The position numbers were made by a program, and so were the translations under genes. A stretch of 64,000 nt of DNA from Orychophragmus violaceus. Lineage: Eukaryota > Streptophyta > Magnoliopsida > Brassicales > Brassicaceae. The stretch's first letter is position 1. Each line of letters begins with the position of its first letter. The notes beneath the pieces were generated by a model. That model was not told the DNA's origin. It did no database searches and saw only the letters and a list, made by a program, of their open reading frames with translations. Positions 25,544 to 38,474 of the stretch are shown in pieces. The stretch spans positions 63,701,728 through 63,765,727 of the forward strand of contig CM058236.1 of assembly GCA_030180135.1 (NCBI GenBank), in the 5' to 3' direction.

Positions 25544-27950
25544 TCTATACTATTAAAACAGAAGTACAAATAAGAAAATGCCATTATTTTTCTATTTAAT
25601 TACAAATTATGCCACTAAATTCCTTTGTTAGATTTTAAATTTATTGAGGATAAAAATGTAATTAAGAAATATCAGACAAAATTATTAATTATAATTGTAA
25701 CAATATCACGACAATATCACAATATCTTATCATTATAGAAATTACAATAACTACTATATCTATTCCATATCTTTTCTTTGTAAATAATTTTGGAATAAAA
25801 ATAATAAATTTATATAATAATTACTTTCGAAAATCTCATATATAATATTTTTTGAAAATATTCACAATTTATCAAACTATTGTTTTGCTAACTTATCAAA
25901 AGAAAAAATAGAAGCTTTTTATTTGGTTTTGATTCAAAATTCGTTTCAGTATTAAAGATTTTCTTTAACAACATCTAAAAATATAAATTTAGTTATGGAT
26001 CTATACTATTAAAACAGAAGTACAAATAAGAAAATGCCATTAGTTTTATGTTTAATTACGAATTATGCCACTAAATTTCTTTGTTAGATTTTAAATTTAT
26101 TGAGGATAAAATTATAATTAAGAAATATCAGACAAAATTATTAATTGTAATTGTAACAATATCACGACAATTTCACAATATCTTATCATTATAAAAATTA
26201 CAATAACTACTATATCTATTCCATATCTTTTCTTTGTAAATAAATTCCATATCTCTAAGTTAGAGATCTTGCGGCAGTTGAGAAACATACGAGAGAGTCG
26301 AGAGACGTTATATGAAGAAGGGTGGTTCAAGACTTGTGATCCCTGTTATATAAATTCTGAAAGTTTTCTATATATTGTTGAAAAATAACTGGAAATATTG
26401 GATTTATTTAAAGTAAAAATAAATAGAAAAATATTTAAAGTTAAATTTTGTATATACTGTATTAAATTTTTAAAATTAATATTTATAAACATGTGTTGAC
26501 GCTAAAAAAGACATGTGCTACTTCTGCGGAGTTTAAACAGACGAATTTAAATGAGTATTAAATATAAACGGGTGCAAATGGGCCGGATCTATACATTTTA
26601 ACATCATTTCTACATAAATCCAAATAAAATTTAAAAAGCAAGACCCAAAAGAGAAATGTTTTACTAAATAATTTTTATAAGAAAAAAAATATCCTAAAAT
26701 ATGGGAAGTATTGATATTACATTTTAACTATTTAAATTATTTTATTTCAAAAAATTCAAGTTACTTACTAATATTAATATTACATTTTAATTATCTATGT
26801 TTCTAATAACTGATTTATGACTATTACTATATATATACTAATATAAGCACACTTTCGAAACTGTTTACAATTTTCTATTTATTTACAAAATATGTCATTG
26901 ATTTCTTTAATAGTTTTAAATTCTTAAGGATAGAGATGTATACAAATATATAGAAATCTTGGATTTTGTTAGAATTTTATTTGAATTACTAGATTTTAGG
27001 AAATATTAATGAATTGTGCTTTAAACGAATCTAGAATTTGTTTATAGATAAACAATTTAATTCGTATACTACATTTTAGGAAACAACTAAAAAACTAATA
27101 ATTAATTCGTATACTACAAGAAAAATATATTATGAACTTTATATGGATTTTCAAATTTTGTATTTTTAGTATTAAATCTAAATATAAAAGTTAAATTCAT
27201 GTATTTTTGTACCTTTTATAATTAAAATTTGTAATCTAAATTAACGTGTTAAACATGCATGTATTATTACTGACGAATTTAAACAAAGAGATATAAATGA
27301 GTCTTAAATATAAACGAGACGGGTCTAAACAAACCGAACATGACCGTTTTATTATTTATAATAGTAAACCCAAATAAAAAAAAATTAATATCAAAATCCA
27401 AAAACTAAATATTTTATTAAAATAAAATTCATTCTTACAATAAAGTATAAAATAATAAAGATTCATTTTATAAGCTTCTATAAAAAATTGCAAGTCTTGG
27501 AAAACATTCCAAACATAAAATAAAAATATAGAAAACAAATTACTTATATTTAGATTAATAATATATATTCACCACCATATTACACATACGCTTTATATAT
27601 TATACTAACTACTGCGTAATGATAAAAAAAAGCTCATATCTTTAACAAACAATAGAATATATGTTTTAAAAAATAAGATAGATTATTCAAAAAAATAAAA
27701 TCTACATGCTATAAAAACAAATTTGTACGTCTTTAGCGTGAATCATTATCATTTACAAAAATAAAAATAAATATAAACTACATAAAACCTATATATATAT
27801 GTTCGACATATCTCAAACATCTAAATTTAATATTATTAATATTTTATAAAAAAATATTATCATTTATTACAAAGTATTATTTATACACATAAAAAATATC
27901 AATAAACATTAAAAAAAACTATACCCGCCTATCGGCGGGTCAAAATCTAG
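25544..27950 (+). mobile_element. Inner non-autonomous Helitron with two tandem 5' ends
   Basis: The left end TCTATACTATTAAAACAGAA occurs at 25544 and again at 26000, each after an A; the first about 240 bp after each are nearly the same. The right end is canonical: stem ACCCGCC, loop TATC, stem GGCGGGT at about 27923-27940, then CAAAATCTAG ending at 27950 before a T. No protein is encoded. The true element is either 25544-27950 or 26000-27950, with the other 5' end a partial tandem copy. Confidence 0.7.
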
Positions 27951-28978
27951 TTCATGTGTTAAAACTGTACTATTTAAAACTAATAATTATATATATATAT
28001 ATATATAATTAAATTGAAACTTAGCAAATCAAATGTAACAACTTATATTACTAAGATTGAATTCTATACGAATATATTGATTTTAAAACTTTTTAGTAAT
28101 GAATTAACAGGTTGAACTAATTTAAAATTAACCGATTTCAATTATCCATACTATTAAAAATAAGTTTTGACTACTAAAATAAGGGTTAAAAATAAATTCA
28201 TATTCACGTGTTAAAACTATACTATTTGAAACAAACATTTATATATATATATATAATTAAATCGAAAATCTAGCATATCAAATATAACATTTTTATTACT
28301 AAAATTACGTTCTATACAAATATCATTGATTTTTGCAAGGTATTAACGATGAAATAATGGGTTGAAATAAGTTAGAATTAACTTAAATAAAAAATTATCA
28401 AATAAAATATATCTTAAGACGAGTTAAAAATATAACTTAAAACGGGTTAAAAAGTTTACCGAATTCAATTATACATACTATTAAAAATAAATTTTGACTG
28501 TTAGAAGATATGTTCAAAATATATATTAACTAATTTCAATTGATTTTAGCAATTTTTAGGCTTTAGGCAATGAAATAATGGATTGCACTAAGTTAAAATT
28601 AATATAATAAAAAATTATCAAATAAAATACATAAACGTTTTTACTAATTAATCATGTACTAAAAATAGCAATGTATCACGAATAAAAATAATAGAAAAAT
28701 ATCAAAAAGAAATTTCACTTTTAATACAATATCATCGTATTTTTTACTTAATATATTGGATTAAATAATTCTTGAATTTATTTTATAAAAATATAAATTT
28801 AAAATAAAAAACATAAATCCGCGCTAAAGGTCAAAATCTAGTAAATTATTAGATTTGAGGAAAAATCTCAATCTCGTTTTATGAACATTTAAGGTTGAGT
28901 TTGTTGTGAACTGTTGTTTATATTAATCACAATTAGTGTTACTTGCGATTAATATTAGCAAACTATTTTTAGTTATTT

Positions 28979-30985
28979 TTTTTTTTGGAGAATCCCATGA
29001 AAAATCTTCAAAGTGGCACTCACTTCCACTTTAAACCTCGAGACTATTACGTGATCCATTTAAATTTTCAATATGACAAAACTAACAGATTAAATCTTCA
29101 ATGTGGTTTTCTTCTTCATTTTTTTCCAAACCCTAACGGAACTGTTCACGGTGAACAGTATTTCCAATAGAAAAACAATTTTTAAAAAAAAATATTCAAA
29201 AAATTCTATAATTATTCAAAAAACTATTAAAAATCCAAAAAATTGAAATAAAATCCAAAGAATTTCAAACAAACTTGAAAATTCTAAAAAACTCTTAAAA
29301 TATTTCAAATAATTCAAAAAATCTTAAAATTGTACAAAAAATAAAATTTAAAATATTTTTTAATTATTTAAAGAAAATCTGAAAATATATAAACAAAATA
29401 ATAATTTAGATATATATATCCATATATTGTTAAATTTAAAAATCAAAAAGTCCATAGATTATATAAAATTAAAACATTTTTTTTAAATGCAAAATTTTAT
29501 TTTTTATGATTTTAAGATAAATTATAAGCAAAAAGTGGTTATGACAAGATACATATATATGTTTTATCTTATATATGTATCTTGTTATAACCACTTTTTC
29601 TTGTAATTTATCTTAAAATCATCAAAAAGTAAAATTTTGCATTTTTAAAAATTTTAGTTTAAATTTTATGTAATCTATTAATCTTTTTTGAATTTTAAAA
29701 AGTATTTGGAGAAATATATCTAAATTATTATTTATTTTATATTTTCGGATTTTTTAAAAAAAAATTAAAGAATATTTTTGAATTTTTGAATTGTTTGTAA
29801 AATTTTAAGATTTTTTGGATTATTTTAAATATTTATTTAAAAAATTAGAATTTTCAAATTTGTTTGAATTTTTTGGATTTTATTTCAATTTTTGGATTTT
29901 TTTGAATATTTGGGAATTTTTTTGAATAATTATAGATTTTTTGAATATATATTTTTAAAAAATTGTTTTTGTGATGGAATTACTATTCATCATGAACAGT
30001 AACGTTAGGGTTTTGCAACAATAAAGAAGAAAACCACATTGAATGTTTAATCTATCAGTTTTGTCATATTGAAGGTTTAATTGGATCACGTAATAGTCTC
30101 GAGATTTAAAGTAGAAGTGGGTACCACTTTGAAAGTTTTCTATGGGATTCTTTTTTTTTTTGTCAACGGTTCATTAAAGGGTTGAAATTCAGCTTGTCCA
30201 TGTGACTACAACAGAGATACATTAATGGGCCAGGGCCCAAACACGCCAATAAACGAAATGAGCGGATAAGATCGAGAACTAAACCGATAAGAACGATAGG
30301 CCACATGTCCACCACAGGAAGACGCCGGCATGCAGACACCGGTGATGAGCTGTCGCCGGAGGAGCTGCAAACATCGCCATAGCGCTCCATCTCTGTTCCG
30401 AAAGATGCAAGCTGTCGATCTCACCGACCTCCAAAAGAACCACCGGAAGAGAAACCACAAGGAGACGAAGAACAGCTTCAAAGACGTGCCGGTAGAACTC
30501 GAACCCAGGAAGCTTTGCGCCGATCAAGCTCAACAGAGCAAACCGATCAATTGGTTCCCAAACCAGGAGGGAGAAGCAACGAGGATATACCCCAGGAGCA
30601 GGAGAAGACCGTACAAGCCAAAGAAGAAAAGCGAACGCCGCCTGAGGAAGAAGAAACGCTGGGAGGAAGAGTTGGGATCTGGCGTAGTACCAGAAAGCCG
30701 ACTCCAAAACAATTAACCAAATCAAAAGTTATTAGCCGGGTTGGAGAAGAAGGATTCACTCCGAACCCGAAAAACCCCAACAAAAAGAGCAAAATGAAAG
30801 AGAAATATGGCTAGATAAACAAATCGAAACCTAGAATGATGACCCAAAATCCTCTCGCATGATTCACACACAATAAGTATATACAAAGGAGCAAATCGGA
30901 ATAAATTCCGATAAGCCAAAAATCGTGGCTCTCTCTCTGAAAAATAGGAGTGAGAGAAGAGAGAGAGCCAACTCTATACTCTAAC
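28979..30985 (-). mobile_element. Non-LTR retroposon with 18-bp target duplication, carrying a foldback
   Basis: The 18-bp sequence AACTATTTTTAGTTATTT occurs at 28961-28978 and 30986-31003 and brackets the whole unit. Read on the minus strand, the insert begins with a pyrimidine-rich leader (around 30950) and ends in an A-run, as expected of target-primed reverse transcription. Its unique part (30162-30985) has overlapping frames on both strands, the longest 148 codons, with no recognised domain. It may be a short LINE derivative or SINE-like element. The foldback described separately lies between two 11-base T-runs (28976-28986 and 30151-30161), so it probably inserted into the A-tail later. 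Confidence 0.65.
28987..30150. mobile_element. 1.16-kb foldback element (long inverted repeat)
   Basis: The left arm beginning GAATCCCATGAAAAATCTTC is the inverse of the right arm ending at 30150, and the similarity runs through almost the whole element. Shared inner blocks include CTCGAGACTATTACGTGATC and AATGTGGTTTTCTTCTT. The arms meet near 29560 in a tight palindrome (AAGTGGTTATGACAAG at 29533 against its inverse at 29585). Each arm is about 580 bp. No protein is encoded. A transcript would fold into a long hairpin. Confidence 0.8.
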
Positions 30986-31499
30986 AACTATTTTTAGTTA
31001 TTTGCTTCACTTTTATTGGTTCTCAAAGACGTTGGAAAGCCAAAACTTAAGGTCTACAAATCTTTATATCATTCTCATGGCAATATCCATGATGAGTCAC
31101 TGAATCTGATAAAAGATTAAAATGTGTATGATTACTCTTGAAATTATTTTTTCTCCTTTTAATATGAAAAAGAGCGTTATTAACTTTTTCAAACTCTTGT
31201 TATGTTTTCATTAAAATTGGGTATACAATACCAAATCTCTTATTCTCAACACAAATTTCAGATACAAAAACATATACTTCAAATGAGTGTAATATTCTAT
31301 TTCACAAAAATGGATTGACGGGTAATCAAAAAAGTCAATAAAAACATTCTTGGAATTTATAAGATTCGATGGGCATTTTGGTAAAAGTGTCAGAAAAATC
31401 AACAAAGGTATTCTTGTAATTTCCAAGATTTGTAGGATATTTTATTAATTTTACCAAAATGCGAAACAGAAGTTTAGACGGCAAAATAATTTCCTTTTT

Positions 31500-34400
31500 A
31501 GTTAAAGAAATCATTTAGAAGACTGGAAGTGGTGGAGTTAGACCTTTAAAAGAGTTTATGGACTATCGGGATGTTGTAAAAATTGGTACGGGAACTACGG
31601 GGTTTCGAATTGAGTGAAACGACTTGCAAAATGATTCTTATAGAGTCTAGTAATTTAAAAAGAAGTTTGGAAGATTTGGTTCAAGGGATCTAAACCGGAA
31701 TTGGTCATTTTGATCCCAACGGATGAATCAGAGAATTGGAGAATCTATAGATTGGAGATTCATTGTATGGAATCAGAATCTCCCTAGATTGCCAAGTGTC
31801 CAGATCTCCCTCTCCCCTGGAACCACCTACACTCCCAAGTTCAGAGAACCATTTTCTTGGTTCATTGCATGTTTTTATCTAATCACCTCTCACTCTTCAA
31901 TTGATCACTCTCACTCACTCTCTCACTAGAAAATCACACTCAAGAAATACTCTCAGCTCTCTCTCCTCTCTCACCCACGAAAATCACACTTATCCCTCCA
32001 TCTTCAAAGAATCCTCTCTCCATCTTCAAAGAAACTTTGAGGATATTCAAGGTGTTCATAGTGTTCTTGAATACTTGAGTTCCAAGCTATAAAATTAACT
32101 CCAGATCTAGCTTTAATCTCATAAAGGCAGTCACATATTTGGATTCTCCTCCTTCTCCTCTCCAATCGCTGCCGGTCACTTGCCTCGCCGCAGCCGGAAA
32201 GTCGTCGGAGCCGCCGCCAGTGAAGCTCTGCCGCAGCTTCTCCCTCCTCAGCCAGTTCTCCTCTTATCAGCCGGTTATTCTCTCTCTCTTGGTCTCTTCT
32301 CCCACCGGAGACCTCGCCAGAGACCATCTCAGCCACCAGAGAGCCTCGTCGGAATTGCGCTGCAGCCGGTTTTCGTGACCTCTCTCTCTCTCTCTATGTT
32401 GTGACCCTTTCATCGCCAAAATTCATCATCGGAGTTAGCCATTCATCAACGAAGAATCCCCATTTCCGCTAGTCAACTCCCTCTGCCACTGGTCAACGTC
32501 GAAAAATTAGCCAGAGCCGCCGATCAACGCGCCTTCTTCCTGCCGGTTTTGGATAGGGTTGGTCAGCCTTGATCAACGCTAGTTCAGCCTTGGTCAACTC
32601 GGTTTAGCTCGGTCAACGCTCGGTCAAATCGTGGTCAACCCGGTTCATCTTTGGTCAATCTTCAGATTAGGACGGTTTAAGCTCGGAGTTGTATTTGGAT
32701 CAGTCTCTTGGTTCGGGAAAGGTTTGGGATTTGTTACTATTCGGTCTCGGAGGTTCGCAGTTCCATCACACCATCATATGTCACTCTTATACACTGTGAG
32801 TTGGTTAATTATGCATTAGATAGGTCATGTAGACATGGGAACCTTAAACCGTAGTTATAGGATTTGATGCCTGTTTGATTGACTTGATTAGAATGGTTAA
32901 TTGATTGACTATCGGTTTCACTACTTAATTTATTAGGTTGATATATGTATGCTAGTTAGCTCGTATTGATTCATTATATCGTTGATTGATTATTGATTGT
33001 TGCATTCATACTAGATTAGCATGATAGGGTTGTATGCATATATATGATAGTAAGAACGTACTTAATGGACTTATATAAGATGAATTAAGAGTGATTTAAA
33101 ATACATAATTAAAATACCCAACACATATAGAATATAATAACGGAGTGGGTTAATAGAAGATAGACGGGTTATTCGGGTTAAGTGATTTTAATTAAATAAC
33201 AATGAGACGTCAGAAGATTGGTAAGTTTATTAATCTCAATCTGACGGATCGAGGAGTTTATAAAAGACATTTAGGAAATTATATTAATGGTGTTAAATTG
33301 GAAATGAGCCGCCTACGGGATTAGTAAGCCACTAATACAAAGGTAGCGGATTAAAGGGCTTGAGGTTAATAAGATTAAAAGACTAATAAACTTAAGTGTC
33401 TTATTGTGTGATTTTGGTGATTGATGTTGTGTGATTGTTGTGCATGCTTGTTGTTTGACTACTCCGGTGTTGGGCAAGGTAGTCTGTTGATTGTGTTATT
33501 TAGTCTATTCCGGTGTTAGGCCGGATATACCATTTGTTGATACTTACTGCGTCACGGGACTGAGTAAGTTTGCTAGATACCTATACCGGTACGAAACCGG
33601 TTATGGTCGGGTGATGTGGTGGTTGGTGATATGACTTGCGGGATAGATCAGGTGTTTGTCTACGTTGTTTATTTATGTTTGACCTTGTCGGTCTGGTGTG
33701 TTGTGTAGAGTCCCAGAGAGTCTGTATGTTTTTATTTATTGTTATCAGGACTTTAGGGTGCGTTAGATCACGCAAGTTGAATGCAAGAGTTTTGGTACTT
33801 CCGACCCGATTGGATCCTCGGGTAGTTTCCTAATCGGTTCACGTGCCTTCGGGTGGTGATTCTGGTTATGGTGTTAACCTACTGAGTGACGCCGGTAGAT
33901 GTGTGATCTGTAGAATACTGGGTCATGTCCTAGGGCCGGACTGCATGAAAGCTTAATCTATCTAGGGGTAGTCTGAGACGCTGTGTATCGATGGACAGAG
34001 GATAGTGTCCTAGGTCGTTGGACTTTGTGTTTACGCCTAGGAGTCATGAGGTAGTTTTAGTTACCATGGCGGTAACTAAGTGTTCCCGTGGAAGTTACCG
34101 AGTTCTCATAGTGAGCCCAGTGGTGTGTTGGTGTTAGTTTCGCATTAGTTAGATCGAGTCCAATCGATATCATGTGCCACAGTGATCTCGATCTTTGTGC
34201 TACCTTTCATTGTTAGAGAATTCTTGTTTGTTGTAGAGCTCATCACGTCATGGTGGGACGTGATCAACTATTTGTTTCTGTTTGATCATTGATTGTTATT
34301 TTGGGCTTTTTTGGGCGGGATTATCTTTAGTAGATTCTTAGCAGCATGTTAGTGGGGACCGACTCGCTGGGTGATCTTAGATCTCTCATTAGACTCTTTT

Positions 34401-34872
34401 GTTGTTTTCAAGTTTGGCTTAGTTCGGCGGACGTGGGAGGACCTTGGTGCAGCCTTAGGATGGCTTTTGGCTACAGTTTGATTTTCGATATCGATTTTGG
34501 TTTTATTCGGTTTGAATTTTATGGGCGCCTATTAATTTGAAATGAATTGGAACTAAATATTAATAGGCTAAAGGATTTAAAAGACTTAAAACACTTAAAA
34601 CACTTAGAGGAAATTATTCCCTGGTATTTGGTTTAGTCCGAACCGACACAACTCGTGGAAGCAATACTGGTTGAAAGTCTTGTATTGTGGAAGCGAGGTA
34701 ATCGAAGTCAAAGACGGTTTGGTTCGAGCCATTGACTCAAACCGAACTGTTTCTGACTTCGTATTGAGACAAACTTTTCTCGTTTGGCCTGCTCGAGTTC
34801 GATCGGTCATGTTCTTGTTTGATTGTTGACCTGTCAGCTCGTCGGTCAGCGGATAACGGGAAAGGAGTGTTA
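31500..34872 (+). repeat. Non-coding tract resembling a long LTR (possible solo LTR)
   Basis: This 3.4-kb tract has no gene-like frame. It contains a pyrimidine-rich, TC-repeat leader (31880-32400), GC-richer middle blocks and an end GGAGTGTTACA at 34872 of the type seen on large plant Ty3/gypsy LTRs. A left border with a matching five-base duplication could not be fixed, and no internal domain lies nearby. Call it an LTR-like or other transposon-derived segment; the left coordinate is an estimate. Confidence 0.35.
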
Positions 34873-35334
34873 CAATTACAAACTTCTCTGTTCCATTGAC
34901 TAATTTCAGAGATTAAGGCTTAACAAAGCAATCTCCAACACAATAACTTCAACAAGAAGCAATACAAGAGCTTCGAAATATGTAGTACCAAACACCCCTA
35001 TGTTCATTAATATTCCGGACACCAGTTCCAATCTCCATCGTTCAAATTTTGGATAAACGAGTCTGGAACACCTATGCAAATTTTTAGCTTAATCAGAAAA
35101 TAATTCACCATCGGATTTTCAAAACACTGAAGACTGGTCTCAGTTTGCTTTAAATGCAAACAACTAAATAAAACGACAAACCAACCTTTGAAATACAAAA
35201 CTCACACTTGAATATGAAGATTACTGAGTTTTGAAGCTTCCCTGAAATTTCAGCAAATTCAAGATACGTTTTATCAAAACTCGCAAACTCTTTTTCTCAT
35301 TTTTTCTTCTCATTTTTTTCTTCTCATTTTTTTT

Positions 35335-35468
<134 letters not shown>

Positions 35469-35997
35469 AATTTTTCTTGTGTACGAATCATTGCTCAAAA
35501 TCACACCTATAGGACATATATAAACATTGATGACTAAAAAAGAAAGAGAGGGAAACCTATTATTATCTTTCAAGTATTTTTTGTATCATCAGCATTTTTT
35601 TCGCTCTTTTTAATATGGAAATAGCGTTTTCAACTTTTCTTGAACTCTTGTTTTATTTAATATTAGGTATACAATATCAAATTTCTTATACTCAACACAA
35701 ATTTCAAATAGAAAAACACATCAGAAGGAATTAAAAGTCTAGAAATCCTAACCATCCCTATTGATATCAAACGATATCGCACTTACACCAATATTACCTC
35801 CTACTGGGATTGCTTCTTTCGGTGGTGACGGTTCTTGACCGAGAACAACATTAGATGCTACTGCTACCTTGGTATGGATGATGACTTTCTTTGTTATATG
35901 ATCCCATCTGCATCCCGATTTGCTGGTGGATTTGAGGGTTAGACGGTTCGGAATATGGAAAAATCCATTGATCCATCAAGTAATGAGTTGGATTCTC

Positions 35998-36669
35998 CTA
36001 TATTACACTACCAATGTTAATCCTCTGATCTTCATGACCGACTTGTATCATGTAAACATCATTTGTGGTTTCAAATGGATCAAGAAGAGGAGGATGATGC
36101 TTGAAATTTAGCCTATTCCTTAGATTCATGATCATATCCTTGGAGAAAGAGATTAATAAATACATCTCATTCAAGTTCAAATCCTCAAGTCTACGAGCAC
36201 TACCGCTTAGTTGCACCAACAGTTGATCTATTGTATTCTCCATGTTTTCCTTTTTTTGAATATGATGTTAAATTATACTCAAAAGAAAAATGTACTTTTT
36301 TACAACACTGTTCAGACTTTCTTTTAATCAGAAGAAAACATTTCGAAATCTAGTTGATTCTTGTGCCAAACCAGAGCTTAAGACCTTCACCATACTTGTT
36401 CTTGCCTTCTTTCGGTATCGTACTTAAACGGTTTTTCCATGTTTTCCTTATGGATATTTCTCAATCGCCCCTGAATCATCGCTATCTCCTCCTTCAGGTA
36501 TGACTCCTGAGTCATCTCTTTCTTCTTCGTTTCATACTCCGGTAAGGCGTAATATCTTTCTATGAGTTCATGTCCCGTCTCAGCAGATGACCAAACCATT
36601 GGCTCAGTCTCTTTTTTCAAACTTGCTTCTCGCAGCCACCCACGACAGTTTTACCTTCTTTCTTGCCAT
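35998..36669 (-). pseudogene. Broken type I (M-gamma-like) MADS-box gene
   Basis: From the ATG at 36669 the minus strand reads MARKKVKLSWVAA, the classic N-terminus of AGL80-type MADS domains, then reaches a stop at once. In another frame follows an intermediate region typical of these proteins: KKETEPMVWSSAE, LPEYETKKK and QESYLKEEIA (down to 36387). After stops, a third piece (36243-35998) resembles the C-terminal part (LEDLNLNEMYLLISFSKD). About 40 residues of the DNA-binding core are missing between WVAARSK and ETEPMVW, so no functional MADS domain could be made. Intact relatives act as transcription factors in the female gametophyte and endosperm. Family assignment is from motif memory. 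Confidence 0.6.
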
Positions 36670-36949
36670 GGCCACTCTTTAATTTTGATTCCTCTCTTTT
36701 TCATGTTTTTGTTTTGTTTTTGGGTATGTGAGAAAAAAGATCTCACTTGTGGGTTTATTTATAGGCTTGAAATAAAGAGATAAGGTAAAATTTGGTAAGT
36801 CTGTGAGAAATAATGAACATGCCAAAAAAAATTTGTGATAATAATATTTTTCTTAGCGGGGAATTTATCTTTGGTAATTTCATTAATTTAAGGGGTTGGG
36901 CAGGTTATTTATTGTTGTAACTAAATCCAGCATATTCAGGACACATCCA

Positions 36950-38474
36950 GCATATTTTGGGAATATACTAATTGGGTGGGGTGGAAAATATCTTGGATTA
37001 CCGGAACAATTTGGGAGAAAAAGAAGGATATGTTCACCAATATTGTGGACAAGGTCAAACAGAGAACCCAGTCTTGGACATGGAAGAAACTAACTCAAGC
37101 GGGGAAAGAGATTATGTTGAAAACGGTTGCTATTGCGATGCCAGTCTACTCGATGTCATATTTTAAGATTCCTAAAAAAGTCGTGGATGAGATCACTTAT
37201 GAATTAAGGAGATTCTGGTGAGAAAAGAAATCTGATAAGCAAGGTATCCATGGGTCGCTTGGAATAAGTTACAGTTACCTAAAGAGGAGGGTGGTATTGG
37301 ATTTAAGGATCTTTTTCTCTTCAATGACTCCATGTTAGCTAAACAAGCTTGGCGTCTGCTGCAACATCCGGAATCATTATTTTCTCGGTTGTTTAAGGCG
37401 AAGTACTACCCCAACCGTTCTCTATTAGAAGCCACATCACAACGGCTGCAATCGTATGGTTGGACGTCTATATTAGTCGGATTAGATGTCCTTAAGAAAG
37501 GCATGAAGCACAATATAGGAGATGGTAGATCGGTCCGAGTATTTGCAGATAACTGGTTACCATCTATCCCTCCTCGGGCAGCAGAGGGAGATTCTACCAG
37601 TACACTCACTGTTAATTCACTCATAAACCAACAAGACAATACAAGATCATGGAATGAACAAGCTTTGGATGAAGTTTTAACAAATGAGGATCGGCGTCTG
37701 GCTCGCACTATTTTTCTTAGTTCAAATGTTCAGGAAGATACTTCTATCTGGTCTCTGGAAACAAATGGTGTCTACTCTTTTCGTTCGGGTTACCATTTAG
37801 CTCGCCATCTTGATCCAGGTATCTCTGCTACATCTCACGGGCATGGTGATATTCAACTGAAACGTTGCATATGGAAGCTACCCATTCTTCCCAAACTAAA
37901 ACACTTCTTATGGAGACTGCTCTCTCGTGCGTTACCGTCTGCTACTCGTCTTTGCTCTCGAGGTTTGCTCATCTCACCAGTCTGTAGTAGATGTCAGAAT
38001 CTACCAGAAACTCTAGCCCATTTTTTTAATGTCCGATCTCAACAATGTTCTGGAATAAGGCTCAGTTACGACACCTCACATGGATTTTTAATCAAGCTGA
38101 AAGTTCAGATGTTAATCTCAGCATAGTGATGAATCGTTTAGACTATGACGATCTTTCAGACATGGATAAACTTACGCTGTTTTGGGTTCTTTGGCATATT
38201 TGGACTTCTCGAAATTCATTATCTTTGCGAATAAACCTATGAATCCGGAGATGGAAATCGGTTTCTGTCTTGATGAAGTAAGTGAATGGCTGTGTTTATC
38301 TGGGACTTCGGTTCTACATTCATCGGCAACAATTCGTTCTCCACAACGATGGTCTCCTCCATCACTGCCTTTTTTGAAATGTAATGTTGACGCGTCACAT
38401 GAAATGAGATCTGGAATCAGTAATGCGGGATGGCTTATTCGAGATAATAAGGCTGAAGTTCATAGCTGGGGATC
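36950..38474 (+). pseudogene. LINE ORF2 remnant, 3' part (RT end, zf-RVT, RNase H start)
   Basis: A 5'-truncated plant L1-type LINE. Frames pieced from GKYLGLPEQFG (about 36985) through TWKKLTQAGKEIMLKTVA belong to the end of the reverse transcriptase region. The 264-residue frame at 37332-38126 carries MLAKQAWRLL, the GDGRSVRVFADNWLP block and the zinc-binding CSRCQNLPETLAHFF, typical of the zf-RVT domain. An RNase H start, LKCNVDASHEMRSGIS with its first catalytic Asp, follows near 38380. Stops and frameshifts (for example at 37221) break the frame. At 38475 it is cut by a solo LTR and resumes at 39675. Confidence 0.85.

Larger units (their letters stand above)
24279..28841 (+). mobile_element. 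Outer non-autonomous Helitron (candidate)
   Basis: The left end TCTATATTATTAAAAC at 24279 follows an A. A matching right end TCAAAATCTAG closes at 28841 before a T, the A|T insertion pattern of Helitrons. The expected 3' hairpin (ATCCGCGCTAAAGG, 28817-28830) is decayed. No Rep/helicase frame exists inside. Three copies of a block containing ATACTATTAAAAATAA and TTTTGACT lie at about 24429, 28147 and 28473. Pairing this left end with this right end is inference; another Helitron end set is nested within. Confidence 0.5.

Noticed and set aside
30206..30814. Overlapping frames up to 148 codons on both strands
   Set aside because: All lie inside the retroposon, overlap each other on both strands and show no known domain; I treat them as chance frames of a GC-richer element.
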